DNA from: a virus
Length of the DNA: 64,000 bases
Direction: 5' to 3' (one strand)
IMG/VR virus record: IMGVR_UViG_3300047320_000099
Location: 1-64,000 of that record
The notes under the pieces are model-generated. The model was not told where the DNA came from. It did not search any database and was given only the letters and a program-made list of their open reading frames with translations. Position numbers and translations under genes: made by a program. Positions 47,632-55,534 of this stretch are shown piece after piece (positions within the stretch are counted from its first letter, which is position 1; the number at the start of each line of letters is the position of its first letter).

Positions 47632-48792
47632 TTAAGCATAGTAGCCGTCCAGGGAAATTACCATGCGGAAAGAGTTTCCGTCTCCAACCGAACCGAGGTT
47701 CTGCCATTCGTGGTAGACCGTCTTATCGCTTGGGGTAAGAGGGACCGTGGCGTACATAGCATCGGGAATAGGGTCGGAACCTCCCAGATTGATCTGACGT
47801 ACCGTGTCGTACAGGTAGGCTCCCGAGCTGTGGATGGATTCCGCTGGACCTCTCATGTAGGTGGAGAAGTACAGGCCCTGATCTTCGTCGGCATCGGGTT
47901 GGTAGATGTAGAAGACCCGCATGGATGCGGCGATAGCGCCAGCAGGCACTCCGAAAGCAGCTAGATCGATGTCTTCCGACATGGCGGATGCGATAGTTCC
48001 ACCCGACTCGCTGGTTACCGACTTTTCCAGGAGTTTGACCCGGAGGGGAACAAAGGCTCCACCGAGGGATTGGCGTAGGCAGCCGTCTTCCGTGATTCCT
48101 ACCGCTCGTACCGTCTCATCCTCACCTGCGGCGGTCAGGCCGTCCACGAAGCAGATGGTGTTCTTGCAGAAGCGCATCCAGGGGAGCTTCTTCCAGCAGT
48201 TCGGGTCTTCGGGTTGCGGGCAGTCTCCCGCATCGCAGGCGCTCGTCAGGCCCATCAGGAAGACGCATTCGGCATCCGTGGTCAGCGGGAAGTCGGGCGT
48301 ACAGAGAGGATTGTCATCCGAGATGGATTGCAGGCACTCCTGAAAAGCATCGCACTGAGCTTCGGCATCCAGACAGGGATTAGAGCCGGTGATCCAGATG
48401 TTATTGACGCCGCAGACTTGGGTTCCCGGATCGGGATTCCCGGTGATCGCGGTTACCCCATCGTCGCAGGAATTGCGCAGGGTCAATAGGTTGGTGACCG
48501 AGTTGATGCCTACCACTGGATACCTGCCAAAGGTGGCGAACTGTATCCACTGACCGATGGAAAACTTGGAGGCGTTGCAGAGGAGCGGGAGATTGAACGT
48601 AGCTCCTACTGCTGGAATGGTCACACACGCTCCCGTAGTGGGCGTGGAGGGCTGGAAGTAGACCGGGCAATCGGATGGCTGTCCTGAATTCCCCAAGCAA
48701 TTATTATAGGTGATCGGAATGATCGCTTGGCCTATAACATTGTTGTTAGGAATGCAGGAGCATGGAGTTGAATTACATCCGCAATCAGGCAT
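47632..48792 (-). CDS. Cysteine-rich virion protein, 386 aa
   Basis: The N-terminal 210 residues contain about 25 cysteines (starting PDCGCNSTPCSCIP). The C-terminal 170 have few cysteines and look beta-rich. This could be a disulfide- or metal-stabilised capsid or tail decoration. No family was recognised. Confidence 0.65.
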   Translation of the reverse strand: MPDCGCNSTPCSCIPNNNVIGQAIIPITYNNCLGNSGQPSDCPVYFQPSTPTTGACVTIPAVGATFNLPLLCNASKFSIGQWIQFATFGRYPVVGINSVTNLLTLRNSCDDGVTAITGNPDPGTQVCGVNNIWITGSNPCLDAEAQCDAFQECLQSISDDNPLCTPDFPLTTDAECVFLMGLTSACDAGDCPQPEDPNCWKKLPWMRFCKNTICFVDGLTAAGEDETVRAVGITEDGCLRQSLGGAFVPLRVKLLEKSVTSESGGTIASAMSEDIDLAAFGVPAGAIAASMRVFYIYQPDADEDQGLYFSTYMRGPAESIHSSGAYLYDTVRQINLGGSDPIPDAMYATVPLTPSDKTVYHEWQNLGSVGDGNSFRMVISLDGYYA

Positions 48793-49150
48793 TTTCTTGT
48801 TGCTCCTTTAACTTGAGCGTCGATCTACGAATAGTAGCGGTTGTGTCTACATCGGGAGGGGTAATAGAAAGGACGTGGCGGCGGAGATCGTTGATCTGAC
48901 CTTGGGCGGCATCGAGCCTCTCTTCCAAGGATTCGATCTTGGCGTCCTTCTTGGCCATCTCCTCTTTATACTCCTTCTTAACGTCTGTGCGCTCTTTCAG
49001 GAGAGCGCCCACCACCAAACAGAGAAGTCCTATCACTCCACCGCTCTTAACCAACTGCTCCAAACTTCCCAAATCAGCGGGAGCTGCTTGGGCTATTTGG
49101 GCGGTTAGGGAAGCCGAGGTTACCGCTAGGGCCGTGATGAAGTCTTTCAA
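48785..49150 (-). CDS. Membrane protein with coiled coil, candidate holin or spanin, 121 aa (TTG start)
   Basis: A signal-like start (ITALAVTSASLTAQIAQAAP) is followed by a membrane span (SGGVIGLLCLVVGALL) and a charged coiled coil (KEEMAKKDAKIESLEERLD). The layout suits a lysis-associated membrane protein. The only suitable start is TTG 49150. A palindrome copy is just upstream. Confidence 0.5.
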   Translation of the reverse strand: MKDFITALAVTSASLTAQIAQAAPADLGSLEQLVKSGGVIGLLCLVVGALLKERTDVKKEYKEEMAKKDAKIESLEERLDAAQGQINDLRRHVLSITPPDVDTTATIRRSTLKLKEQQENA

Positions 49151-49154
49151 GGTG

Positions 49155-49169
49155 TGGGTCCATTATTTG
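49155..49169 (-). repeat. Dispersed palindrome variant, minus strand
   Basis: On the minus strand GTTAATGCAAATAAT lies upstream of the gene starting at 49150. Ends are approximate to a few bases. Confidence 0.55.
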
Positions 49170-49179
49170 CATTAACGAC

Positions 49180-49794
49180 TCAGGCGTTCTGGATAGCGAT
49201 CCACGTGAAGGTATTGGTGCCTTCGCCATTGACCACGAAATTAGCTCCAGGGGTAATGGTGCCACGGCTTATATTAGCCTCGGCAGCCACTGAGGCGGTA
49301 TTGTAGGAGACCACAATAGCCGTATTGGCCGTTACCCAAGTAGCCGTTACCGTGGCGGTTCCGCCAGACAGAACCCCTACCCCAGAACGATAGATGGGCT
49401 GCACCACTGAGGCGCGAGTAAACGCACCGCCAAGGACCAGATCGCCCGTCATTGCCGTATCGTCACCAACCGTCAGGTCGTCGGTAACGATCACATCTCC
49501 CGCCGTTACCGTGGTAAAGGTCGGAGTTGGGCCTACGCCGCCTGAAGGGGTACCGCCCGTGAATGAGCCACAGATAGGCTGGCAACAGGCATCGTCCCAA
49601 GCCGGGAGAGCGCCGGTCAGCGCATACTGAAGCAGGATGCCGTTAATGATCTCCAGATAGGTCCAGAGCTGGTTGTCGGTCAGATTGCAACACCCAACCG
49701 TCAAACACGCATAAACATCCTCAGTGTCGAGGATGGCGAGCGTTTCCGCCTGTGCCGCATAGATGGCAGCTAGTGAGTTGTAGTAGGGAAGCAT
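49180..49794 (-). CDS. Virion-associated protein, 204 aa
   Basis: A helical N-terminal part with a CC pair (YACLTVGCCNLTDNQLW) is followed by a Gly/Thr-rich linker and a beta-rich domain (DDTAMTGDLVLGGAFTRASV). Possibly a head decoration or fibre-like protein. It follows the capsid gene. Confidence 0.6.
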   Translation of the reverse strand: MLPYYNSLAAIYAAQAETLAILDTEDVYACLTVGCCNLTDNQLWTYLEIINGILLQYALTGALPAWDDACCQPICGSFTGGTPSGGVGPTPTFTTVTAGDVIVTDDLTVGDDTAMTGDLVLGGAFTRASVVQPIYRSGVGVLSGGTATVTATWVTANTAIVVSYNTASVAAEANISRGTITPGANFVVNGEGTNTFTWIAIQNA

Positions 49795-49879
49795 AAAAGA
49801 ATTGCGGGCTTCTCACCCACTGGGGACTTCCACTCAGTCCTGAGTTTTTTGGTTGTTTACACCAAGGAGATGTTACGGG

Positions 49880-49890
49880 GTGTTGCAGGC
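49880..49890 (-). repeat. Second copy of the capsid-gene 3' end
   Basis: On the minus strand GCCTGCAACAC, followed by CCCGTAA, would again read Ala-Cys-Asn-Thr-Pro-stop. The first copy is at 49938-49948. Confidence 0.85.
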
Positions 49891-49921
49891 ATTTCAATCC
49901 ACGCCCCAGTGAAGGGGCGAC
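49891..49921 (-). CRISPR. Solitary type I-C-like CRISPR repeat unit (candidate RNA anti-CRISPR)
   Basis: Read on the minus strand it begins GTCGCCCC, continues TTCACT, then GGGGCG, and ends TGGATTGAAAT, 31 nt in all. CGCCCC (49919-49914) and GGGGCG (49907-49902) form the hairpin. This is the layout of type I-C repeats (usually 32 nt, GTCGC start, hairpin, GTGGATTGAAAC/T end), which Cas5c recognises and cuts. No second repeat, leader or cas gene was found, so it is not an immune array. Single repeats in phages are known to act as RNA anti-CRISPRs by capturing Cas proteins. It lies ten bases behind the capsid stop codon and should be co-transcribed with that gene. Confidence 0.8.
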
Positions 49922-49939
49922 TCCTTAATATTAAGGAGT
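49920..49939. repeat. Perfect 20-bp palindrome over the capsid stop codon
   Basis: The core CTCCTTAATATTAAGGAG (49921-49938) extends by one pair each side. It overlaps the TAA at 49933-49931 and abuts the repeat unit. It could protect or terminate the transcript end, or mark the insertion. Confidence 0.7.
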
Positions 49940-51946
49940 GTTGCAGGCGAAGGTCGCACCTACCAAGCCGCCGCTGTCACCGCAATCCAAGCCGGAGGCC
50001 GAGATGATGTAGCGCAGGCTCTCAGGATCGGAGCTGATGACCGTCACCGTTACGGGAGAACCGGAACCGTCCACCGTGATAGCGGTCTGACCGCCCGTGC
50101 AGGCGATGGGCTGATCCACGTAGATCATCACCTGGTTGGTCGGGAGCGGATCGCCGTCCAGAGCCGTGGCCGTGCAGAAGGTGATCGTGGCCTCGTTCAG
50201 TGGAGCCTCCACGCACTGGATGCGGACGATGCACTCGCCCTCGGGAACCTCATTGCCCGAACCGAGGTCCAGGAAGTAGTGGTCGTAGGGCAGGTAGCTC
50301 GTCGCCCAGCGGGTGTTGAGGATCGTCGCGGTATCCACGGTGTTGTCCGAGTAGGTAACCTGTACCTGGCCGGGGCATTCGCAGTTCATCAAACCGCCGG
50401 GTTGGTTAGGCTGGAACTGAACGCGAACATCGACATAGCGGCTTCCACCGCACTCGGTGTGGGTGTAGATCACCTGGTTGCCCGCAAGGGTCTGGGTGAT
50501 GCTGGCCGGGAGCGGAGTACGACCGGAGCAGGGTCCGTTCAGAACATCGCAATCTTCCGTGACTGCCTCGGTATTCACGATGGGGTACGGGGTGCAGTTC
50601 GGGGTCTCTGGGATGTTCGGCATCGTGCGGCGATACAGGATCGCGATACCCCGGTACGGCTGGTACGGCATGAAGCCCATGCGGAAGTGGAACTTCCAGT
50701 ACGGCTTGAGCTTTTCCGGGTTGCACAGCGGATCGAACTCGTTCCAGGGAATCCAGCCAGTGCGCTGGACATCGGGAATGGTGATACCCTGGTTGGTCGT
50801 GATGCCTGGTTGGGTGAGCAACTTGGCTCCCATCGGGTTCTTGAAGTAGGCCACTCCGAACGGAGCGGTTACCCACGCCTTATTGAGAATGGTCTGGGAG
50901 TTGACCTCCACCGGCGTGGTGACGAACTTCTGGACCTCCACAATCCCACCTAAGCCATCGGGGGCGTAGCGGGGGAGGGTGGCGTCGATCACGAAGCGGA
51001 AGTTACCCAGGCCCTCGACATTGCCGGGGTAGAGGCGGGAATCGGGAACCTGACCCTGGAAGAGAATGGCCGGGGCTTCCCAGCGCAGGTTCTCCGTCCA
51101 CTGTGGGTTGTTGATGACCTCATTGGCGTACCAGTCGCTATCAACCTCGACCTCCCATACCGGGCCACGGGGGCCTGCCTTCGCCAGGAAGCGGAAGGTG
51201 TAGTCCTGCATGATGTATTGCAGGAGGGTGTTCTGGAGGAAGGCGAAGGAGAGGGGCAGGATCGCGGTCGGGTCGATGACCTGTGGAAAGAGATCCGTCT
51301 CGTAGGTCTCGGGGTAGACATTCTGGATCGCCTGGGGCGAGTTGGTCGCCGTAACGGGGCTATTGGGCTCCAGGACGATCTTGTGACCAGCCGTATAGAG
51401 GCGCACGAAATTCTTGAAGTCCTGCATGGTCCGCTGTTCGGCCATCATGCGGGATTCGATCACCTGACCGGCGTAATCCCAGTAGGCGGCGGAAGAGGCG
51501 ATGTCACGGGCGCAGACCTGCGGAGTGCGATAGTCGCGGCGGACAATCATGCCCTGCTGATAGGAGACACCGCCGAAGGGGATGTCGATGTAGCAGAAGA
51601 TACAGTTGCTATTGCCTTCGCTCGGGCCGGTCTCGGCGACCTGGTCGGGGCGGGGCAGGTTATCCAGTTGGAAGTTCTGGATGCCCATCGGGATATAGGG
51701 CGGGTGGTAGACCTTGTTCCTCGGGATGTCACCTTGACCGTAGTCAAAGTTCATCGTCGGATACATGTTCACCACGCTCGACTCCAGGAAGAGCGGGTCT
51801 TCGTAAAGTCGCGTGATCGCGATCTTATCGAAGTAAAGAGGAGTGTACTGATTGGTAATCAGTGTAACGACCTCCTGCTCATTGCCGAAATTACATTCGG
51901 AAACTGCATCTTCGAGATCCCAGCGTTGAGAGACGGACGTTGCCAT
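49931..51946 (-). CDS. Major capsid protein candidate, 671 aa
   Basis: It follows a scaffold-like gene, has the size and place of a major capsid gene, and opens ATSVSQRWDLEDAVSECNFG. The C-terminal 200 residues (from about SRYVDVRVQFQPN) are beta-rich, cysteine-containing and Ig-like, probably surface-exposed. ATG 51946 lies inside a TTGCATATG repeat. No HK97-fold motif can be proved by eye, so the call rests on context. Confidence 0.65.
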   Translation of the reverse strand: MATSVSQRWDLEDAVSECNFGNEQEVVTLITNQYTPLYFDKIAITRLYEDPLFLESSVVNMYPTMNFDYGQGDIPRNKVYHPPYIPMGIQNFQLDNLPRPDQVAETGPSEGNSNCIFCYIDIPFGGVSYQQGMIVRRDYRTPQVCARDIASSAAYWDYAGQVIESRMMAEQRTMQDFKNFVRLYTAGHKIVLEPNSPVTATNSPQAIQNVYPETYETDLFPQVIDPTAILPLSFAFLQNTLLQYIMQDYTFRFLAKAGPRGPVWEVEVDSDWYANEVINNPQWTENLRWEAPAILFQGQVPDSRLYPGNVEGLGNFRFVIDATLPRYAPDGLGGIVEVQKFVTTPVEVNSQTILNKAWVTAPFGVAYFKNPMGAKLLTQPGITTNQGITIPDVQRTGWIPWNEFDPLCNPEKLKPYWKFHFRMGFMPYQPYRGIAILYRRTMPNIPETPNCTPYPIVNTEAVTEDCDVLNGPCSGRTPLPASITQTLAGNQVIYTHTECGGSRYVDVRVQFQPNQPGGLMNCECPGQVQVTYSDNTVDTATILNTRWATSYLPYDHYFLDLGSGNEVPEGECIVRIQCVEAPLNEATITFCTATALDGDPLPTNQVMIYVDQPIACTGGQTAITVDGSGSPVTVTVISSDPESLRYIISASGLDCGDSGGLVGATFACNTP

Positions 51947-52022
51947 ATGCAACCATATGGCTCACGTCATCTATCGCGTGCAATGTGAAATGTGCATATG
52001 CAACTTATATCTGCATATGCAA
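51944..52022 (-). promoter_or_regulatory. Capsid-gene leader with TTGCATATG repeats
   Basis: On the minus strand TTGCATATGCA occurs twice (about 52022-52012 and 52003-51993). TTGCATATG occurs a third time and contains the start codon. GCCATATG-CAAC-CATATGGC (51942-51961) is an inverted repeat at the start. No Shine-Dalgarno site is present. Regulator binding or translational control by hairpin is likely. Confidence 0.6.
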
Positions 52023-52040
52023 GAAAGCAACATTCTTAGA

Positions 52041-53156
52041 CTACCGATCTCCGAATATCTTCTTGGAGACACTCTCGATGTCCTTGGGCATTCCGTTGCT
52101 GGGAGTCTTGGTCTCACTCTTGGTGGCCTCTCCGGGCTTGCTGCGGGAGGCTGCTTCCAGATCGGCCAGCTTCTTCAGTTTGGCTTGGATCTCTGGCAGG
52201 TTCTTCAGTAACAAACGACCGAAGAGGTTATTCTTCACTTCCTGCTCCTGATCGTAGCCCGCGCCTGAGAGGGCCTTCTCCAGTCCTAGGAGATGTTCGT
52301 TGCGCACATCCTCTACTCCAACTAGGAAGTCAGCTCCCAGTGTCTTCAGTTCAGCCTCGGCCTTGAAGGCAGCGGTACGGTGGACCTGACGGATGTTGTT
52401 CTGGTTCTGCTGCGCCTGCATCTCCATGGACTTCACCCGTTCCTGGTCTTTCTGAGAACGGATCTGTTGGTAGTTCTTCTCGTAATCCTGCGCGGCGTCA
52501 TACGTGGTCTTGAGGGCGCGAAAGCCCCGGTCCCAGTCGTACTTGGAGATACTGTTCTCGGTGAAGAAGGTGTTCAACTTGGCGGCACGCTCCTTGGGCT
52601 CCAGATTCTTATCCATCTGGAGAGTGAAGGCTTCCTTGTAGAGTTCGGGGTCTTCGAGACAAACCCCCAAGAGAAGCTGCTTGGCCTCCTCTACGGGGTT
52701 GATGACATGGGTACGGTAGTCCGGGTCGTTCTTGGCGTCGTAGGCAATCAGGCGCTCCTGAAGCTCCTTGGCCGCGATCTCCCGCTCCTCCTTCTGGATA
52801 CGGAATTCCTCACGCTCACGCTTGAGGGTCTCGTACTCATTCAGAACCTCGGTGGGGAGGCGGTCCTTGAAGGCGACCTTGAGAGGCTCCCACGGGTCTG
52901 CCTCGGGCTCCTTGGTGGGTTCTGGGGTAGTGGGAAGTTCTTGGAGTTGGGCGACTTCCTCCTGCTTGATTTCTGCCACAGGCTCCTGCTTATTAAGTTC
53001 TTCCCTGCGGGCGGCGGCTTCCATCTCGGGAGTTACTCCTTTGACGGTGGTGGCCACGGTTTCGCGCATGGTGCTGGGAGCGCCCTGGCTTTGCAGGGCG
53101 GCGGGAACTTTGAGTTCCTGTTTGGTGGGGGCTGGTAGATCTCTGAGTGCGGCCAT
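52041..53156 (-). CDS. Scaffold-like protein, 371 aa
   Basis: Highly charged, helical and coiled-coil-like (KREREEFRIQKEEREIAAKE), low in cysteine and aromatics, placed just before the capsid gene: the usual profile of capsid scaffolding proteins. The basic C-terminus (ESVSKKIFGDR) would contact capsid subunits. No protease motif was seen. Confidence 0.65.
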   Translation of the reverse strand: MAALRDLPAPTKQELKVPAALQSQGAPSTMRETVATTVKGVTPEMEAAARREELNKQEPVAEIKQEEVAQLQELPTTPEPTKEPEADPWEPLKVAFKDRLPTEVLNEYETLKREREEFRIQKEEREIAAKELQERLIAYDAKNDPDYRTHVINPVEEAKQLLLGVCLEDPELYKEAFTLQMDKNLEPKERAAKLNTFFTENSISKYDWDRGFRALKTTYDAAQDYEKNYQQIRSQKDQERVKSMEMQAQQNQNNIRQVHRTAAFKAEAELKTLGADFLVGVEDVRNEHLLGLEKALSGAGYDQEQEVKNNLFGRLLLKNLPEIQAKLKKLADLEAASRSKPGEATKSETKTPSNGMPKDIESVSKKIFGDR

Positions 53157-53161
53157 GATAT

Positions 53162-53617
53162 TTACTCCTTGGATATGATTCGACGAGCTTCCTCGACGCT
53201 GTTGACTTTAAGGCTTGTAGGATTATAGCCGAAACGAACCAAAATCCGTGAGATGGTCAGGTCACTTGGCTTCTGACCTTCAGATATACACTTCAAAAGC
53301 CTAGTGGCCTCTCGGTAGTCGAAAAGGTTGCTTTCTCGGGCCTCTTTGATCAACTCCTCCAACCGTGCAACCACCATATAGGTACGCGTCTCCAGCGCTT
53401 CCAGCCGAGCGTTTTCCGCCAGCTTATCCAAACGACGAGCGTTTTGGAATCGGGCCACAATAGCCTGAAGCTTGATAAGCGTGGAGGTCCGATACCGATG
53501 GGAAGAAGACGAAGTCTCCTCCTCGATCAGTGCTTTAATCTCCCGCAGGAGCAGAGATTCTTTCTGCGTTATGGGTAATCCGCCTTTCGGAGATACCTTC
53601 TTTTTGAACCAACCCAT
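53162..53617 (-). CDS. Helical virion-region protein, 151 aa
   Basis: Start preceded by AAGGAG on the minus strand. Basic and helical (IKLQAIVARFQNARRLDKLA). Function unknown. Confidence 0.65.
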   Translation of the reverse strand: MGWFKKKVSPKGGLPITQKESLLLREIKALIEEETSSSSHRYRTSTLIKLQAIVARFQNARRLDKLAENARLEALETRTYMVVARLEELIKEARESNLFDYREATRLLKCISEGQKPSDLTISRILVRFGYNPTSLKVNSVEEARRIISKE

Positions 53618-53652
53618 ATTTCTCCTTGGTGGGTGTTAGTTAGTGGCATTAA

Positions 53653-53907
53653 TTATTGCTGGCGCTCCAACTGGCCTCGGCGGTATTCCCCGGCCTTGTA
53701 GTTGGTGCGCTTCTGTTCTTCGACTTTCTCAGGAAAGGAGGGTCTCCATGATTCCAGAAGTCGGAGTTCCCTGCGGACGGCCTCGTTGGCTACCAGTCCA
53801 TGGGCGTTGGTGTAGTCCACGGGCTTCTCGTCGATCTCTCGGAGACGCAGGTGGATGAAGGTGTGGCGATGCTCGGAGTTGAGCCACTCGTCGAAAGTTT
53901 GGTCCAT
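53653..53907 (-). CDS. Hypothetical protein, 84 aa
   Basis: Charged and helical, ending AGEYRRGQLERQQ. It is one base from the upstream gene. Function unknown. Confidence 0.65.
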   Translation of the reverse strand: MDQTFDEWLNSEHRHTFIHLRLREIDEKPVDYTNAHGLVANEAVRRELRLLESWRPSFPEKVEEQKRTNYKAGEYRRGQLERQQ

Positions 53908-53908
53908 A

Positions 53909-54145
53909 TCAGTTCCGGGTCAGGTCGATCTGGGGTGGCATCTCCATGGGCTGAGGGGGAGAAAAGAGAACTTTGCCCAACACATCGTAGATGAGCGGAA
54001 CAAGCTGTCCTTGGTCTCCGTAGAAGAAGGAGGTGTCGGAGGACTTCCCTTCCTCATCGAAGGCGATGAAGACGACCGGGGTTTTGCCGTCCAGTTTGGC
54101 CTTGTCGATGGCCGAATGCATTTTGGCTTTAGTTGGGTTCTCCAT
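53909..54145 (-). CDS. Hypothetical protein, 78 aa
   Basis: Alpha/beta order (TPVVFIAFDEEGKSSDTSFF) followed by a helix and a proline-rich end. Function unknown. Confidence 0.65.
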   Translation of the reverse strand: MENPTKAKMHSAIDKAKLDGKTPVVFIAFDEEGKSSDTSFFYGDQGQLVPLIYDVLGKVLFSPPQPMEMPPQIDLTRN

Positions 54146-54146
54146 G

Positions 54147-54404
54147 CTATTTGTAAAGGGTATCGATCATTTCTTGGCCTTCGGTGTCTTCCGGGCGGAT
54201 GGCTGCCAGGGACATGCGGTAGAGCATCTCCCCCAGCGGATAGGGATCGGGGCGGTAGAGGGCGATCACCAAGGACTTCCAGAATCCTTCGATGATGCAC
54301 GCCTTCGGGAAGCCCTTCTTCTTCTGCGGGGCTATGGCTCTCAGATGTTGGTCCAAGAGGTCGTAGTCCCGTTCCCTTACCCGGATGGTGACGGCCCTTT
54401 CCAT
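54147..54404 (-). CDS. Hypothetical protein, 85 aa
   Basis: Begins ERAVTIRVRERDYDLLDQHL, a strand-helix start seen in small DNA-binding proteins. One-base overlap with the preceding gene. Function unknown. Confidence 0.65.
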   Translation of the reverse strand: MERAVTIRVRERDYDLLDQHLRAIAPQKKKGFPKACIIEGFWKSLVIALYRPDPYPLGEMLYRMSLAAIRPEDTEGQEMIDTLYK

Positions 54405-55033
54405 TATCCCAGCAAAGCGTAGGTTTTGTTGATGTTGGCCAAACTCTTGGCGTATTCCACTTCTTTGACTCCAGCGAAGAAAGAGCGGGCCTGACGGTCG
54501 TTGCGCCAGCGGTCTTCCAGCACCCGGAGGATGACCTCGGGGTTGATGAAGGGGACCACGTACTTCTCGGTGCCGTATTCCACGATTCCGTTGCTCACCC
54601 GGACCCGGCGCTTGCGCTGGTTGTTGGCGAACATATTGATCATGGACTGGGGCTGGAAGAAGGCTTCCTTGATGTCCTCTCCCTTCTGTCCTTCCCCTGC
54701 ACGGGCAATGAAGGCATGGGCCAACACATCTACCGGAATGTCGTTGCGGAAGTGGATGTTCTGGAAGTCGTAGCCATGCTCGGTTACGTCGATGGCCTTA
54801 CCGACCATACTACGCACGGGAATGCGGCGGCTGATGACCTTCGGAACCACGGGCCCCTGGGTAGGAGGAGGGCCTGTTTCCTCGGGGACCAGCTGGGCCA
54901 GTTTGGCTTTGGCTTCTTCCGGTTCTTTGCGAAGCTTCTCCAGTTCTTGGGTATCGGGCTTCGCCTCTGGAGCGTCAGTCTTGGTCTTGGGGCGACCCGG
55001 AGGACGCTTTTCTGGGATTCCTGCTTCTGTCAT
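54404..55033 (-). CDS. Virion-region protein with AT-hook-like start, 209 aa
   Basis: KRPPGRPKTKTD near the N-terminus is AT-hook-like and precedes a charged helix. The C-terminal half is globular (GIVEYGTEKYVVPFINPEVI). AAGGAG precedes the start. It might bind DNA during packaging. Confidence 0.6.
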   Translation of the reverse strand: MTEAGIPEKRPPGRPKTKTDAPEAKPDTQELEKLRKEPEEAKAKLAQLVPEETGPPPTQGPVVPKVISRRIPVRSMVGKAIDVTEHGYDFQNIHFRNDIPVDVLAHAFIARAGEGQKGEDIKEAFFQPQSMINMFANNQRKRRVRVSNGIVEYGTEKYVVPFINPEVILRVLEDRWRNDRQARSFFAGVKEVEYAKSLANINKTYALLG

Positions 55034-55047
55034 GTTGTCTCCTTGGG

Positions 55048-55062
55048 GTTAATTGGATTAAT
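55048..55062 (-). repeat. Dispersed palindrome variant, minus strand
   Basis: On the minus strand ATTAATCCAATTAAC, upstream of the start at 55033. A related TTAACTAATTAAC lies at about 55298-55310. Confidence 0.6.
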
Positions 55063-55279
55063 GGCCGCAGGCCGGGATCTCGAAATTCTCATGCTTCTCC
55101 CCGCCATACTTAAATTCGGTATCGGCAGGCCAGTTTATCGTCTTGAGATATGATCGGGCCTTTTCCTCTCCATCGGCTTGGGAGCGGCATGGGAATGCCA
55201 GTTCAAAATCCTCGATGTTAAAGAACATAGCCCCTATATCATCAATATAGGTTAGGGTGTAGGTAAGCTTTTCGGCCAT
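55058..55279 (-). CDS. Small protein of a tandem pair, 73 aa
   Basis: FPCRSQADGEEKARSYLKTI and NWPADTEFK align with FPCTSEADGQQKIRDYLKTL and NWPEDLEFK in the upstream 55307 gene, so the two arose by tandem duplication. AAGGAG precedes the start. Function unknown. Confidence 0.7.
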   Translation of the reverse strand: MAEKLTYTLTYIDDIGAMFFNIEDFELAFPCRSQADGEEKARSYLKTINWPADTEFKYGGEKHENFEIPACGH

Positions 55280-55306
55280 CAGTTGGCTCCTTGGGTTGTT
55301 AATTAG

Positions 55307-55534
55307 TTAATGGCATTCGGTCAGGTCACAAACTGGATGATGGAATATTCCCTCTCCAATGCATTTGAATTCCAAATCCTCCGGCCAATTTAAGGTCTTT
55401 AGGTAATCTCGGATTTTCTGCTGCCCATCGGCCTCAGAGGTACATGGAAAGCATAGCTCTGCTTCTGCACAATTCAGAAGCAAGTCGTCCTCCGCACCTT
55501 CAATCTTAACCAATTTGTAGTGAATCGTTTTCAT
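55307..55534 (-). CDS. Small protein of a tandem pair, 75 aa
   Basis: Paralogue of the 55058 protein. It starts one base inside the portal stop. Cysteines differ between the copies, so they are not part of a shared metal site. Function unknown. Confidence 0.7.
   Translation of the reverse strand: MKTIHYKLVKIEGAEDDLLLNCAEAELCFPCTSEADGQQKIRDYLKTLNWPEDLEFKCIGEGIFHHPVCDLTECH

Noticed and set aside
49800-49950. Functional CRISPR array
   Set aside because: Only one repeat exists, and neither spacers between repeats nor cas genes were found.
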